From JARRQJ01 sp037381915 (lineage in GTDB: Bacteria; Pseudomonadota; Gammaproteobacteria; DRLM01): a stretch of 64,000 nt of DNA. The stretch covers positions 62,001 to 126,000 of the forward strand of contig JARRQJ010000003.1 of assembly GCA_037381915.1 (NCBI GenBank), read 5' to 3'. The notes beneath the pieces were generated by a model. The model worked only from the letters and a program-made list of their open reading frames with translations, ran no database searches and had not been told where the DNA came from. Position numbers and translations under genes: made by a program. Positions 9,244-18,144 of this stretch are shown in pieces; positions within the stretch are counted from its first letter, which is position 1; each line of letters opens with the position of its first letter.

Positions 9244-10533
9244 ATGGATAGTCCCGGGCCCTTGTTCGTTGGTATTGACCTGGGCACGTCCGGCTGCCGC
9301 GCCGTCGCCATCGACCGAGCCCTGCGGCCGGTCGCCGACGCAGATGTGGCCATAACCCCGCCGCAGCGCCGCGACGCTCACAGCGAACAGGACGCCGCAA
9401 GTTGGTGGAACGCGGTCGACGCAGTCATGGCAACACTGACCGCACGAATCGATCCCCGGGACATTCACGCCCTCGCCGTGGCCGCCACCTCCGGAACTGT
9501 TGTCCTGACGGACGACGAGGGCACGCCCGTCATGCCGGCGCTGCTCTACAACGATGCGCGCGCCCGGGAGCAGGCGGCCCGCATTGCCGCCACGGCACCG
9601 CCCGCCAGCGGCGCCCACGGTGCCTCATCGGGACTGGCGAAGCTCCTCTATCTGCAGGCACAGGCGGCAAGCCGCACTGCCCGTCATGTCCTTAACCAGG
9701 CCGAGTGGATCGCCGCGCGTTTTACCGGACGCTACGACCTGGGCGACGAGAATAACTGCCTGAAGCTCGGTTACGACGTCATCCAACGCCGCTGGCCGAA
9801 CTGGCTGGACGCGCTGGGAGTGAATCGAATGTGGCTGCCGCGGGTCACCGCGCCCGGCAGCCCCCTGGGGCCGGTAACCGAATCCGTCTCCCGGCGCTTC
9901 GGGCTCGCGCCCCATTGCCAAATCGTGGCCGGGACCACCGACAGCATTGCCGGCTTTCTCGCCACCGGCGCCGAGCGGCTCGGCGAAGCGGTGACCTCCC
10001 TGGGTTCGACCCTTGCGGTCAAAATCCTGTCCAAAGGGCCGGTCTTTGCACCGGATTGCGGCGTCTACAGCCATCGCCTCGGCACGCGGTGGCTGGCCGG
10101 CGGCGCCTCCAACAGCGGCGGCGCGGTGTTGCGCCATTATTTCTCGCAAGCGGAATTGGACGCCCTCACCCCGCAACTGGACCCCGAGCATCCCACCGGG
10201 CTCGATTATTACCCCTTGCTCGCGCCGGGTGAACGCTTCCCCGTCGCCGATCCGGAATTCATGCCGCGCCTGTCTCCCCGCCCCTCGCAGGCGCTGCAAT
10301 TTTTTCAGGGGATGCTGGAGGGGATGGCTCGCATCGAAGCCGACGCCTACCGCCGTCTCGCCGCCATGGGAGCCCCTTTTCCCGGCTCGGTAAGGACGGT
10401 GGGGGGCGGTGCCGTCAACGCCGCCTGGACGCGCATCCGTGCGCGAGAGCTCAAGGTGCCCATGATTGCTCCGCGACATACCGAGGCCGCCTACGGCGCC
10501 GCATTGCTGGCAGCGGGGCGCACGCCGCCATGA
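9244..10533 (+). CDS. FGGY-family sugar kinase (pentulose kinase, possibly D-ribulose kinase)
   Basis: A 429-residue kinase of the hexokinase/actin fold. FVGIDLGTSGCRAVAID at the N-terminus is the phosphate-1 motif. GTTDSIAGFLATGA and TSLGSTLAVK belong to the second lobe, and VGGGAVNAAWTRIRA with TEAAYGAALLA to the adenosine site. It is about 70 residues shorter than xylulokinase or glycerol kinase. That size matches the short plant and cyanobacterial group characterised as D-ribulose kinases, so ribulose is the best substrate guess, not proven. It begins 6 bp after queF and overlaps cysZ by 4 bp (ATGA), so the three genes look like one operon. Confidence 0.8.
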   Translation: MDSPGPLFVGIDLGTSGCRAVAIDRALRPVADADVAITPPQRRDAHSEQDAASWWNAVDAVMATLTARIDPRDIHALAVAATSGTVVLTDDEGTPVMPALLYNDARAREQAARIAATAPPASGAHGASSGLAKLLYLQAQAASRTARHVLNQAEWIAARFTGRYDLGDENNCLKLGYDVIQRRWPNWLDALGVNRMWLPRVTAPGSPLGPVTESVSRRFGLAPHCQIVAGTTDSIAGFLATGAERLGEAVTSLGSTLAVKILSKGPVFAPDCGVYSHRLGTRWLAGGASNSGGAVLRHYFSQAELDALTPQLDPEHPTGLDYYPLLAPGERFPVADPEFMPRLSPRPSQALQFFQGMLEGMARIEADAYRRLAAMGAPFPGSVRTVGGGAVNAAWTRIRARELKVPMIAPRHTEAAYGAALLAAGRTPP

Positions 10534-11282
10534 GTGTGTTCGCGCCCCTGCACGGCGCCGCCTATCTATGGCGCGGCTTCCGGCTCATCGGCCAAGACGG
10601 TCTGCGGCGCTACGTCATAGCGCCGCTCATCATCAACACCGCCCTGTTCGGCAGTGCAATCTGGTACGGGGCCGATAAATTCGAGTCCTTCATCGACGGG
10701 CTGTTGCCCTCCTGGCTTGACTGGCTGCAATGGCTGTTGTGGCCGCTGTTCGCCGTCACGGTACTGGTTGCAAGCTTTTACACCTTCACCATCGTCGCCA
10801 ATTTCATCTCCTCACCCTTCAACGGCCTGCTCGCTGCACAAGTGGAGCGACGTCTGGCGGCGGGACAGGCACTGGCACCGCAAGCGGAGTTTTCCGTCCT
10901 GGAGTCCTTCCAGCATGAAGTGAAAAAAATACTGTTCCTGCTGGGTTGGGCCATCCCCCTGGCGGTGTTGTTTCTCATCCCCGGCCTCAATCTGCTGGCG
11001 CCGTTCGCCTGGCTGATATTCAGCACCTGGATGCTGGTTCTGGAGTATTGCGACTATCCCATGGGCAACCATGGCATCCCTTTCCACGACCAGCGGCGGT
11101 TATTGCGTGGACGCCCTTTTCTGAACTTGGGATTCGGCGCCGCCACGCTATTGGCCACCAGTATCCCCGTGGTGAACTTTTTCGCGCTCCCCGCCGCGGT
11201 GGCCGGTGCCACCGCGTTGTGGGCCGAAAATCTGCGGGAACCCAGGGCCGCTAACAACCCCACAGGGGCAAAAGATCGGTGA
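10530..11282 (+). CDS. cysZ: Sulfate transporter CysZ
   Basis: A 250-residue inner-membrane protein matching CysZ throughout. It has an N-terminal amphipathic start with GAAYLWRGFRLI, four main hydrophobic segments, and the conserved stretches FISSPFNGLLA and EYCDYPMGNHG. CysZ is a high-affinity, sulfite-sensitive sulfate channel feeding cysteine synthesis. Translation is probably coupled to the sugar kinase through an ATGA overlap. Its 3' end overlaps the convergent HD-GYP gene by 32 bp, and I see no hairpin with a T-run between them. Confidence 0.92.
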   Translation: MSVFAPLHGAAYLWRGFRLIGQDGLRRYVIAPLIINTALFGSAIWYGADKFESFIDGLLPSWLDWLQWLLWPLFAVTVLVASFYTFTIVANFISSPFNGLLAAQVERRLAAGQALAPQAEFSVLESFQHEVKKILFLLGWAIPLAVLFLIPGLNLLAPFAWLIFSTWMLVLEYCDYPMGNHGIPFHDQRRLLRGRPFLNLGFGAATLLATSIPVVNFFALPAAVAGATALWAENLREPRAANNPTGAKDR

Positions 11283-12363
11283 GCAGGATCGACTCGTCAC
11301 GCGCCACGATCTCCTTGATGGCCCATTCCCGGCTTGCGGTGGCGCGCGGCAGGGGCCGGGGATAGGCGACACCGCGTGGCGTGATGACGCTGGCGACATG
11401 CGGCGATATCCCCTCCTGGCCGCGATGGGTCACCACCGCGATGTCACCGTTGTTCAATCGCACGAATGCACCGGGGGGATAGACCCCCAATTCCTTGATG
11501 AACATCTCCGACAGGAATTGATCGACTTCGTTGCCCTGCGCTAGCAGGACCTGTCGCAAGGCATTGGTGGGCAACATAGCGGAACGGTACAGGCGCTCGG
11601 AGACCTTAGCATGATAAACATCAGCAATGGCCACGATGCGTGCGCCTTCATGAATGGCATCGTCGCGCAGCCCGCGGGGATAGCCCTGGCCGTCCAAGCG
11701 CTCGTGATGCTGCAACACGATTTCCAACCCTAGCTCGTCCTCCACGCCCGCCTGGCGCAGCAAGGTCACACTCCGCTCGGGATGGTGCCGGACTTCCCGG
11801 CGCTGGCTGTCGGTGATCCCGCCCTGTTTGAGCAGTTGCTCCTGCAACTCCAACATGCCGACATTGGCGGTCAGGGTGGCGACAATGATGGGCTGCCGCT
11901 CGTCGGGCAACTTGCCCATGCGGCTTGTCACCAGTTCCACCAGCAGGGCGCTATGAATAAGATGGCGAACCGCATACTTGCCCTCACGCTCGAGATGAAT
12001 GGCCGCCAAGGCCGCATCCGCGTCTTCCGCGCACATCACCTGGATAGCGACGCACAGCTCTTCGAGTTGCCCAATCTTGAAATCCGGGCTGCCTGTCGCG
12101 ATGGCCTTGAGCAGGACGTTGAGACGACCCATCCACTCACCAATGACGAAAAACGGTACTCGGTGATGAACGGCCGTGGCGCGCGCATGTTCCTCATCTT
12201 CACTGTCGCGATAGATGGCGCGTTCCAGCAGCAGCGCCATGCGTTCCGGGGTATCGAGGACCATTCCTTTGCCCAACAGCGACCGTCCTCTGACGTCGAA
12301 CAGCGTCCAGGGCAAAGGCGTTCCCGCCCGCAATTGATCCCTTTCACGGCTTAATTTGATCAC
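11251..12363 (-). CDS. Degenerate HD-GYP domain protein
   Basis: A 370-residue protein with an N-terminal domain often found before HD-GYP, then a HD-GYP fold at about 125-275. The GYP part is well preserved in HHERLDGQGYPRG at 219-231. The metal-binding HD pair is not: where active enzymes have LLHDIGK this protein has LTANVGM (A166, N167). The later ADVYHAKVSERLYR carries His where most have Asp. HD-GYP enzymes hydrolyse cyclic di-GMP with two or three metals, so this copy is probably a sensor or binding protein rather than a phosphodiesterase. The start is GTG 12363, with CGGAGAG upstream. There is no receiver or membrane domain. Confidence 0.82.
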   Translation of the reverse strand: MIKLSRERDQLRAGTPLPWTLFDVRGRSLLGKGMVLDTPERMALLLERAIYRDSEDEEHARATAVHHRVPFFVIGEWMGRLNVLLKAIATGSPDFKIGQLEELCVAIQVMCAEDADAALAAIHLEREGKYAVRHLIHSALLVELVTSRMGKLPDERQPIIVATLTANVGMLELQEQLLKQGGITDSQRREVRHHPERSVTLLRQAGVEDELGLEIVLQHHERLDGQGYPRGLRDDAIHEGARIVAIADVYHAKVSERLYRSAMLPTNALRQVLLAQGNEVDQFLSEMFIKELGVYPPGAFVRLNNGDIAVVTHRGQEGISPHVASVITPRGVAYPRPLPRATASREWAIKEIVARDESILLTDLLPLWGC

Positions 12364-12464
12364 GCATACTCTCCGCTGGCTTGAAATCCAACGACATCAT
12401 GGCATCCGTAGTATTCTTCCAGCTTGTTCATCCGACAATTTATCCCATCACATCGCGACTGGGA

Positions 12465-13652
12465 TTACCGTTTACTGAGGTACTCACGGAGGCGGCGAAC
12501 ACCCTCCTTGAGATTCTCCAGAGAAGTGGTATAGGCGAAACGCAGGTAGTGTTCGGGCCGGTTATGTCCAAAGTCGCTGCCCGGCGTCACCGCCACACCA
12601 ACCTGCTTCAGAATGTCCGCAGCGAAACCGAAGCTGTCGGCCGTGAAACGCCGGCAATCGGCATACACATAAAATGCGCCGCCGGGCGTCACCGGCACCA
12701 CGAAGCCCAACTCGCGCAGGGCGGAGAGCAGATAGTCGCGGCGCCGGGCAAACTCGCGCCGCCGGCCCTCGAGGATGGTGATGGTTTCGGGCTGAAAGGC
12801 CGCCAAGGCGGCGTATTGCGCCGGCGTCGATGCGGCCAGGAATATATTTTGCGCCAGCTTCTCCACATGTGCCGTATAGCGTTCGGGCATCACCAGCCAG
12901 CCGAGGCGCCACCCGGTCATCCCGAAATATTTGGAGAAGCTGTTCACCACAAACACCTGATCGGAGAAACTCAGGGCGGTGGCGGGCGGCTCATCCTCGT
13001 AAACCAGACCATGGTAGATCTCATCCACGATGGCGCAGCCGTGTCTTTCCGCCACCGCTCCGAGCGTCTTCTCCAGGACGTCGGGAGCGATCAGGGTCCC
13101 GGTGGGGTTGGCGGGCGAGGCCACCATCAAGGCGGCGCTGCGCGCTGTCCATGCCGCCGTCACCTGTTCGGCAGTGGGCTGGAAGGCGGTGTCCGCACCC
13201 ACATTGAGAATCGCGGCCTCGCCGCCGGCCAGCCGCACCAGATGGCGATTGCACGGATAACCGGGGTCGGTCAGCAGCACCTGATCCCCGGGATTGATCA
13301 GCAAGGCCAGCACCAGCTGCAATGCGCCCGAGGCCCCAGGGGTGATAGCGATACGCGCCGGCGAGACTTCAACACGGTAGCGCTCCTTATAAAAGCCACT
13401 GATCGCCTCGCGGAGCGCTGTCAGCCCCAGCGCCGGGGTGTAATGGGTGTGCCCTTCCCGCAACGCCCGTATCCCCGCCTCCACGACAGGAGGAGGCGTC
13501 GTAAAATCCGGCTCACCGATTTCCATATGGACCAGCGAACGGCCGGCGGCCTCCATCAGGCGCGCCCGTGCCAAGATATTCATCACCTGAAAGGGCTCGA
13601 TGTCCCGTGCCCGATGTGAGAGCCGCAGTGGCTGAGAGGCATCTATGGCCAT
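12465..13652 (-). CDS. Class I/II pyridoxal-phosphate aminotransferase
   Basis: A 395-residue fold-type I aminotransferase of the AspC/AlaC group. VNSFSKYFGMTGWRLGW holds the PLP lysine, and VASPANPTGT and IVDEIYHGLVYED hold the Asn and Asp/Tyr that position the cofactor. LRFAYTTSLENLKEGV, near the end, carries the Arg that binds the alpha-carboxylate. The start is ATG 13652, preceded by AGGGA; a longer frame to 13724 would overlap the upstream gene and adds an atypical N-terminus. The exact amino acid pair (aspartate, alanine or a broader set) cannot be read from the sequence. It lies 10 bp after the CbbY-like gene and is probably co-transcribed with it. Confidence 0.88.
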   Translation of the reverse strand: MAIDASQPLRLSHRARDIEPFQVMNILARARLMEAAGRSLVHMEIGEPDFTTPPPVVEAGIRALREGHTHYTPALGLTALREAISGFYKERYRVEVSPARIAITPGASGALQLVLALLINPGDQVLLTDPGYPCNRHLVRLAGGEAAILNVGADTAFQPTAEQVTAAWTARSAALMVASPANPTGTLIAPDVLEKTLGAVAERHGCAIVDEIYHGLVYEDEPPATALSFSDQVFVVNSFSKYFGMTGWRLGWLVMPERYTAHVEKLAQNIFLAASTPAQYAALAAFQPETITILEGRRREFARRRDYLLSALRELGFVVPVTPGGAFYVYADCRRFTADSFGFAADILKQVGVAVTPGSDFGHNRPEHYLRFAYTTSLENLKEGVRRLREYLSKR

Positions 13653-13662
13653 GGCGAGCCGG

Positions 13663-14451
13663 CTATCCCTGCTCGGCGACGCGCAACTCTTCGCCACCGA
13701 ACACCCGGCGCAGCGTGTCCACATCGATTATCGCCGCGCCGTAAGCATCGCCGGCCAGGACCTTCATGGCATGGCCGGGTTCACCGAGCTGATCCACGAC
13801 CAGGAGGGCCCCGTCGAAACGCTCATCGCGGGTATAATCACTCACGGTCACCAATGTCCTGAGATCGGCCGCCAGGGCCGAGCGGAGGCCGTTGGTGGAA
13901 TCTTCCACCGCCAGGCATTGGGCCGGACTCAGCTGCAAGGCATCCAAGGTGTAATGATAGATATCCGGCGCCGGCTTCTTCGCCGCCACCATATCGCCCG
14001 CCGCAATCACTTCGAACCAGCTCGCCGCGTCAGGATCCAAGGAATGCTCCAACAAGGCCTCGACATTCTCCAGGGAAGTCGTGGTGGCAATGGCCAGACG
14101 CAGTCCCGCCTGCTGCGCCTCCTGCAGGAGCCGCTTTACGCCCGGCCGCAGGGGAATCTCGCCGGCGACCACCATATCGGCGTAATAGCCGTTCTTGGCG
14201 CGGTGCAAACCTGCAATGAATTCGTCGAGGGCACCGGGTGCCGTAAATTCCGGATGGTAATTCTGGATGTAATGAAGGATGCGCTCTTTGCCCCCGGTCA
14301 CCGCCAGCAGTTTTCCGTAGAGATCCACCGACCAGTGCCAATTCAAGCCCGCCTCGGCAAAGGCCTTATTAAAGGCGACGCGGTGGCCGGTGGCCTCGGT
14401 ATCCGCCAAGGTGCCATCCACATCAAATATCAACGCCGTCAATTCGCTCAT
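13663..14451 (-). CDS. cbbY: CbbY-like HAD-family sugar phosphatase
   Basis: A 262-residue HAD subfamily IA hydrolase. Motif I is IFDVDGTLADTE, with nucleophile D10 and acid/base D12. A helical cap follows, then the later HAD motifs TTTSLENV, AAKKPAPDIY and AVEDSTNGLRSA. VTGGKERILHYI in the cap is characteristic of CbbY, a xylulose-1,5-bisphosphate phosphatase that removes a misfire product of Rubisco in autotrophs. No Rubisco gene is in this window, so the substrate is inferred from similarity only. A related phosphoglycolate or beta-phosphoglucomutase role is possible. Confidence 0.8.
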   Translation of the reverse strand: MSELTALIFDVDGTLADTEATGHRVAFNKAFAEAGLNWHWSVDLYGKLLAVTGGKERILHYIQNYHPEFTAPGALDEFIAGLHRAKNGYYADMVVAGEIPLRPGVKRLLQEAQQAGLRLAIATTTSLENVEALLEHSLDPDAASWFEVIAAGDMVAAKKPAPDIYHYTLDALQLSPAQCLAVEDSTNGLRSALAADLRTLVTVSDYTRDERFDGALLVVDQLGEPGHAMKVLAGDAYGAAIIDVDTLRRVFGGEELRVAEQG

Positions 14452-14583
14452 GTCAAGACCCCGAATCTAAAATCTCTACTGATCCACTATGCTAACATAT
14501 CACAATCAAGCGCTTACACCTCCCCGCCCCATTCCCGCCCCAAACACGCTCGGCGCGATATTCAGGAAACCGACTCGGAATTC

Positions 14584-14612
14584 TTGCGTCTCACCGCATG
14601 TTTTGGTATAGA
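14584..14612 (+). promoter_or_regulatory. Candidate sigma-70 promoter of dksA
   Basis: TTGCGT at 14584-14589 and TATAGA at 14607-14612 are separated by 17 bases and lie about 35 bases before the dksA start codon. The -35 match is partial, so this is a reasonable but unproven candidate. Confidence 0.4.
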
Positions 14613-14645
14613 AACCAGCTTTATTTCAGGCCGGAGACAAAAAGC

Positions 14646-15293
14646 ATGTCCGCAGTGAAGAAGTTAAAAGCCAAACCCGCAGCTTTGAAGGCTGCCAAAA
14701 AGGCCCCTACCAAGGCAAAGGGCGGCACCAAGTCCGCCGCCGCCAAACCCGCCAAAAAGGTCGCCGTCAAGAAAGCTCCGAGCAAACCCAGAGCGGCCAC
14801 ACCGAAGGTGGTAGCGTCCACGCCCAAGTCCGCCGCCAAGGCCAAGCCCAGACCCAAGGCCAGGCCCAACGGCGACTTGATGAGCTTCAAGAATTACGAG
14901 CCCTATCCGCTGCGGAAGGGCGAGGAATACATGAACGAGGCCCAGGTGTCCCACTTCCGCAATATCCTCAACTCTTGGAAGAAGGAACTGATGGAAGAGG
15001 TGGATCGCACCATGCACTATATGCAGGATGAAGCGGCCAACTTTCCCGATCCCAATGACCGCGCCTCGCAGGAGTCCGATTTCACCTTGGAACTGCGCGC
15101 CCGCGACCGGGAACGCAAACTCATCAAGAAAATCGATGAGGCCCTGCAACGCCTCGATGACCATGAATACGGCGAATGCGAAAGCTGCGGTGTGGAAATC
15201 GGCATCCGCCGCCTGGAGGCCCGCCCCACGGCCACCCTGTGCATCGACTGCAAGACCCTGGACGAAATCCGTGAAAAGCAAATGGGCGACTGA
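14646..15293 (+). CDS. dksA: RNA polymerase-binding factor DksA with a long Lys/Ala/Pro-rich N-terminal tail
   Basis: A 215-residue DksA. Residues about 80-215 are a complete DksA: the coiled coil with tip motif DPNDRA (Asp residues that reach the polymerase active site), and a four-cysteine zinc finger built from CESC and CIDC. DksA works with ppGpp to down-regulate rRNA promoters and activate amino-acid genes. The first 75 residues are unusual, a low-complexity tail of Lys, Ala and Pro reminiscent of histone H1 or AlgP. Escherichia coli DksA is 151 residues and lacks this tail. ATG 14646 has GGAG upstream; the tail lies after it, so it is not a start-site artefact. Confidence 0.92.
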   Translation: MSAVKKLKAKPAALKAAKKAPTKAKGGTKSAAAKPAKKVAVKKAPSKPRAATPKVVASTPKSAAKAKPRPKARPNGDLMSFKNYEPYPLRKGEEYMNEAQVSHFRNILNSWKKELMEEVDRTMHYMQDEAANFPDPNDRASQESDFTLELRARDRERKLIKKIDEALQRLDDHEYGECESCGVEIGIRRLEARPTATLCIDCKTLDEIREKQMGD

Positions 15294-15328
15294 GCAAATC
15301 GACCAACTTAAGGAGGGCGCGGGGTGCG

Positions 15329-15416
15329 GCGTGATGCATTAATCTCGCTTCCCCGCCCCTCGTCTCCTTACCCACCGCTACGTAGCATTCGGTCATTGCC
15401 AGACGGTGCATCACGC
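15329..15416. repeat. Separated 10-bp inverted repeat upstream of acs
   Basis: GCGTGATGCA at 15329-15338 and its exact complement TGCATCACGC at 15407-15416 are 68 bases apart in the gap between dksA and acs. They could be paired regulator half-sites or the base of a large fold in the dksA 3' or acs 5' region. No T-run follows either arm. Confidence 0.4.
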
Positions 15417-15476
15417 TCCGGCAATTGTTAACATTGGCGGATTGCGGACGCCCGCGTAAATCGCATGGGGAGCGCT

Positions 15477-17444
15477 ATGAGTACCGAGAATATCGATTCC
15501 ATTCTGCAAGAAGAGCGGCTGTTTCCGCCCCCCGACTCCTTCGCTGCCAAAGCGCGCGTTCACTCGCTCGAGGATCTACAGGCCTTGCACCGTCGCGCCG
15601 AGAAAGATCACGCCGGTTTCTGGGGAGACCTGGCCCGCCGGGAGATCAGCTGGAACAGGCCCTTTCAAAGCATCCTCGACGACGGCAACGCCCCCCAATA
15701 CCGCTGGTTTCATGACGGACAGCTCAATGTATCGTTCAATTGCCTGGACCGCCAATTGGCCGAAAGAGGCGAGAAGACCGCCATCATCTTCGAAGGCGAA
15801 AAAGGCGATGTCCGCACGCTGAGCTACGCGCAACTACATGAACAAGTGTGTCGCTTCGCCAACAGCCTCAAGGCCCACGGCATCGCTGAAGGTGACCGGG
15901 TGGTGATCTATATGCCCATGATCCCCGAGGCGGTGATCGCCATGCAGGCCTGCGCCCGCATCGGCGCCATTCACTCGGTGGTGTTCGGCGGTTTTTCCGC
16001 TGAATCCCTCAAGGACCGGATCAACGACGCCGGGGCGAAGATGCTCATCACCGCCGACGGCGGCCATCGCGGCGGCAAGATCATCGAACTCAAGTCCGCC
16101 GCCGACAAGGCCCTGGACCACGGCTGTCCCACTATTGAAACGGTCATCGTCTACCGCCGCACCGGCCACGAGGTGCCCATGCGCAGCGGGCGCGACCTGT
16201 GGTGGTCCGACGCCGTCGCCGGGCAATCCACGCAGTGCGATCCGGTGTGGGTGGACAGCGAACACCCCCTGTTTCTGCTCTACACCTCCGGCTCCACCGG
16301 CAAACCCAAGGGCATCCAGCACTCCAGCGGCGGCTATCTGCTCGGCGCCATTGTCACCATGCAATGGGTGTTCGACATTCAAGACGACGATATATTCTGG
16401 TGCACCGCCGACGTGGGTTGGATCACCGGACACAGCTATGTGGCCTACGGCCCCCTGGCCTGCGGCGCCACTATGCTCATGTACGAGGGCTCGCCGGCCG
16501 TCCCCGACACCGGGCGCTTCTGGAAACTCTGTCAGGATCATAAGGTGACGATCTTCTACACCGCACCCACCGCCATCCGCGCCCTGATGAAGAGCGGCGA
16601 CGCGGTGCCGGGACGCTACGATCTCTCCCGGCTGCGCCTGCTGGGCACCGTGGGCGAACCCATCAACCCCGAGGCGTGGATGTGGTACCACCGGGTGATC
16701 GGCAAGGGACGCTGCCCCATCGTTGACACCTGGTGGCAGACGGAAACCGGCGCGCACATGATTGCCCCTATCCCCGGCGCCACCGCCACCAAACCCGGCT
16801 CCTGCACCCAGCCCCTGCCGGGCATCGATGCCGACGTGGTGGACGAACAGGGCAACAGCATCAGCGTGCCCGACAAGGGCGGCTATCTGGTGGTGAAGAA
16901 ACCCTGGCCGTTCATGCTGCGTACCATCTGGGGCGATCACGAACGTTACGTGAGTACCTATTGGAGCAAGTTCGACGGCAGGTATTATCTGGCCGGCGAC
17001 AGCGCGCGCCGCGACAAGGACGGTTACTTTTGGATCATGGGCCGCATCGACGATGTGCTGAATGTCTCCGGCCATCGTCTCGGAACCATGGAAGTGGAAT
17101 CAGCCCTGGTGGCGCACCCGCGGGTCGCCGAAGCGGCGGTGGTGGGGCGGCCGGACGATATCAAGGGCGAGGCGATCTTCGCCTACGTGGTGCTGAAGGG
17201 TGAACGCCCGGCGAACGGCGTCGACACGGCCCTCACGGAGGAACTGCGCAACTGGGTCGGGGAACAAATCGGCCATATCGCGAAACCGGATGACATCCGC
17301 TACGCCGACAACCTGCCCAAGACCCGCTCGGGAAAGATCATGCGCCGGCTACTGCGCGCCATCGCCGCGGGCGAAACCATCACCCAGGATACCTCCACCC
17401 TGGAGAATGAGGCGATTCTGCAGCAATTGCAGGGCAAAGGATAA
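15477..17444 (+). CDS. acs: Acetyl-CoA synthetase
   Basis: A 655-residue acetate:CoA ligase of the ANL family. The AMP-binding P-loop is YTSGSTGKPKGIQHSSGG, followed by TWWQTETG and the hinge region YLAGDSARRDKDGYFWIMGR. The catalytic lysine that is reversibly acetylated lies in PKTRSGKIMRR. Length matches the family (652 in Escherichia coli). It activates acetate to acetyl-CoA through acetyl-AMP in the cytoplasm. ATG 15477 has GGGGAG a few bases upstream; an ATG at 15465 lies inside that region and is less likely. The gene stands alone between dksA and the convergent hsp20. Confidence 0.96.
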   Translation: MSTENIDSILQEERLFPPPDSFAAKARVHSLEDLQALHRRAEKDHAGFWGDLARREISWNRPFQSILDDGNAPQYRWFHDGQLNVSFNCLDRQLAERGEKTAIIFEGEKGDVRTLSYAQLHEQVCRFANSLKAHGIAEGDRVVIYMPMIPEAVIAMQACARIGAIHSVVFGGFSAESLKDRINDAGAKMLITADGGHRGGKIIELKSAADKALDHGCPTIETVIVYRRTGHEVPMRSGRDLWWSDAVAGQSTQCDPVWVDSEHPLFLLYTSGSTGKPKGIQHSSGGYLLGAIVTMQWVFDIQDDDIFWCTADVGWITGHSYVAYGPLACGATMLMYEGSPAVPDTGRFWKLCQDHKVTIFYTAPTAIRALMKSGDAVPGRYDLSRLRLLGTVGEPINPEAWMWYHRVIGKGRCPIVDTWWQTETGAHMIAPIPGATATKPGSCTQPLPGIDADVVDEQGNSISVPDKGGYLVVKKPWPFMLRTIWGDHERYVSTYWSKFDGRYYLAGDSARRDKDGYFWIMGRIDDVLNVSGHRLGTMEVESALVAHPRVAEAAVVGRPDDIKGEAIFAYVVLKGERPANGVDTALTEELRNWVGEQIGHIAKPDDIRYADNLPKTRSGKIMRRLLRAIAAGETITQDTSTLENEAILQQLQGKG

Positions 17445-17570
17445 GGCCTCGGGTCACAGCCGGCCGGACGAAGCACGGCCGCCCCTCCTCGTAATCAGGC
17501 GCCGCAGGTGCCGACATAGGATTGCCGTCCGCTCCTCCCTTGCCGGCGCACGGCCTGTCACGTGCGGCGG

Positions 17571-18014
17571 TCAGCCTTCCACTTGGATACGGCGGGCTTG
17601 CGCCTTCCGGCGCTTCGGGATGACCACCCGTAACACCCCGTTCTTGCCGTGCGCGGTGATGCCCTCCGCGTCCGCCGTCTCGGGCATGACAAAGCGCCGA
17701 TGAAAGCCGCCGGCCGACCGTTCGCGACGCTTGAAGACACCATTTTCCGCGGCGGGTTGCACGCTGCGCGTCCCGCTCAAGCTGAGAACGTTCCGTTCCA
17801 TGCTCACTTCGATATCGGCAGGGTCCACTCCCGGTACGTCGGCGTCGATTACGTATTGATTTTCCTGTTCCTGAATATCCACCAACGGCACCCAATCGCC
17901 GGTCGCCGCCGCGGTACGCTCGCGCCGCCCGCCAGACCGTGAATCAAACAGGCGGCCCGCCTCGCGTTGCAATTGATGCATCAGGGCAAAAGGATCATAG
18001 CTGATCGCGGCCAT
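17571..18014 (-). CDS. Small heat shock protein Hsp20 (alpha-crystallin domain)
   Basis: A 147-residue small heat-shock protein. The alpha-crystallin domain runs from about 40 to 135, with WVPLVDIQEQENQYVIDADV and the conserved ending KNGVLRVVIPKR. It should form oligomers that hold unfolded proteins for DnaK and ClpB. A strong GGAGG sits 7 bases before the start. Upstream is a very good sigma-32 promoter, which fits heat-shock control. The gene is monocistronic and convergent with acs. Confidence 0.93.
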   Translation of the reverse strand: MAAISYDPFALMHQLQREAGRLFDSRSGGRRERTAAATGDWVPLVDIQEQENQYVIDADVPGVDPADIEVSMERNVLSLSGTRSVQPAAENGVFKRRERSAGGFHRRFVMPETADAEGITAHGKNGVLRVVIPKRRKAQARRIQVEG

Positions 18015-18055
18015 GACAATCCTCCATTAGACAATTACTGATTACCTGTTTATTT

Positions 18056-18083
18056 AAATAGGGATCGAAGAGCCGATTTCAAG
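18056..18083 (-). promoter_or_regulatory. Sigma-32 heat-shock promoter of hsp20
   Basis: Read on minus, CTTGAAA (18077-18083) is followed after 13 bases by CCCTATTT (18056-18063). The sigma-32 consensus is CTTGAAA-N13/14-CCCCATNT, so the match is near perfect. It lies 42 bases before the hsp20 start codon. Confidence 0.75.
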
Positions 18084-18144
18084 GGCGGCAGGGCGCTTGA
18101 CATGTTTCCGGGTTGCCCGGCAAAGCGAAGGAGCGATGTGCAGC

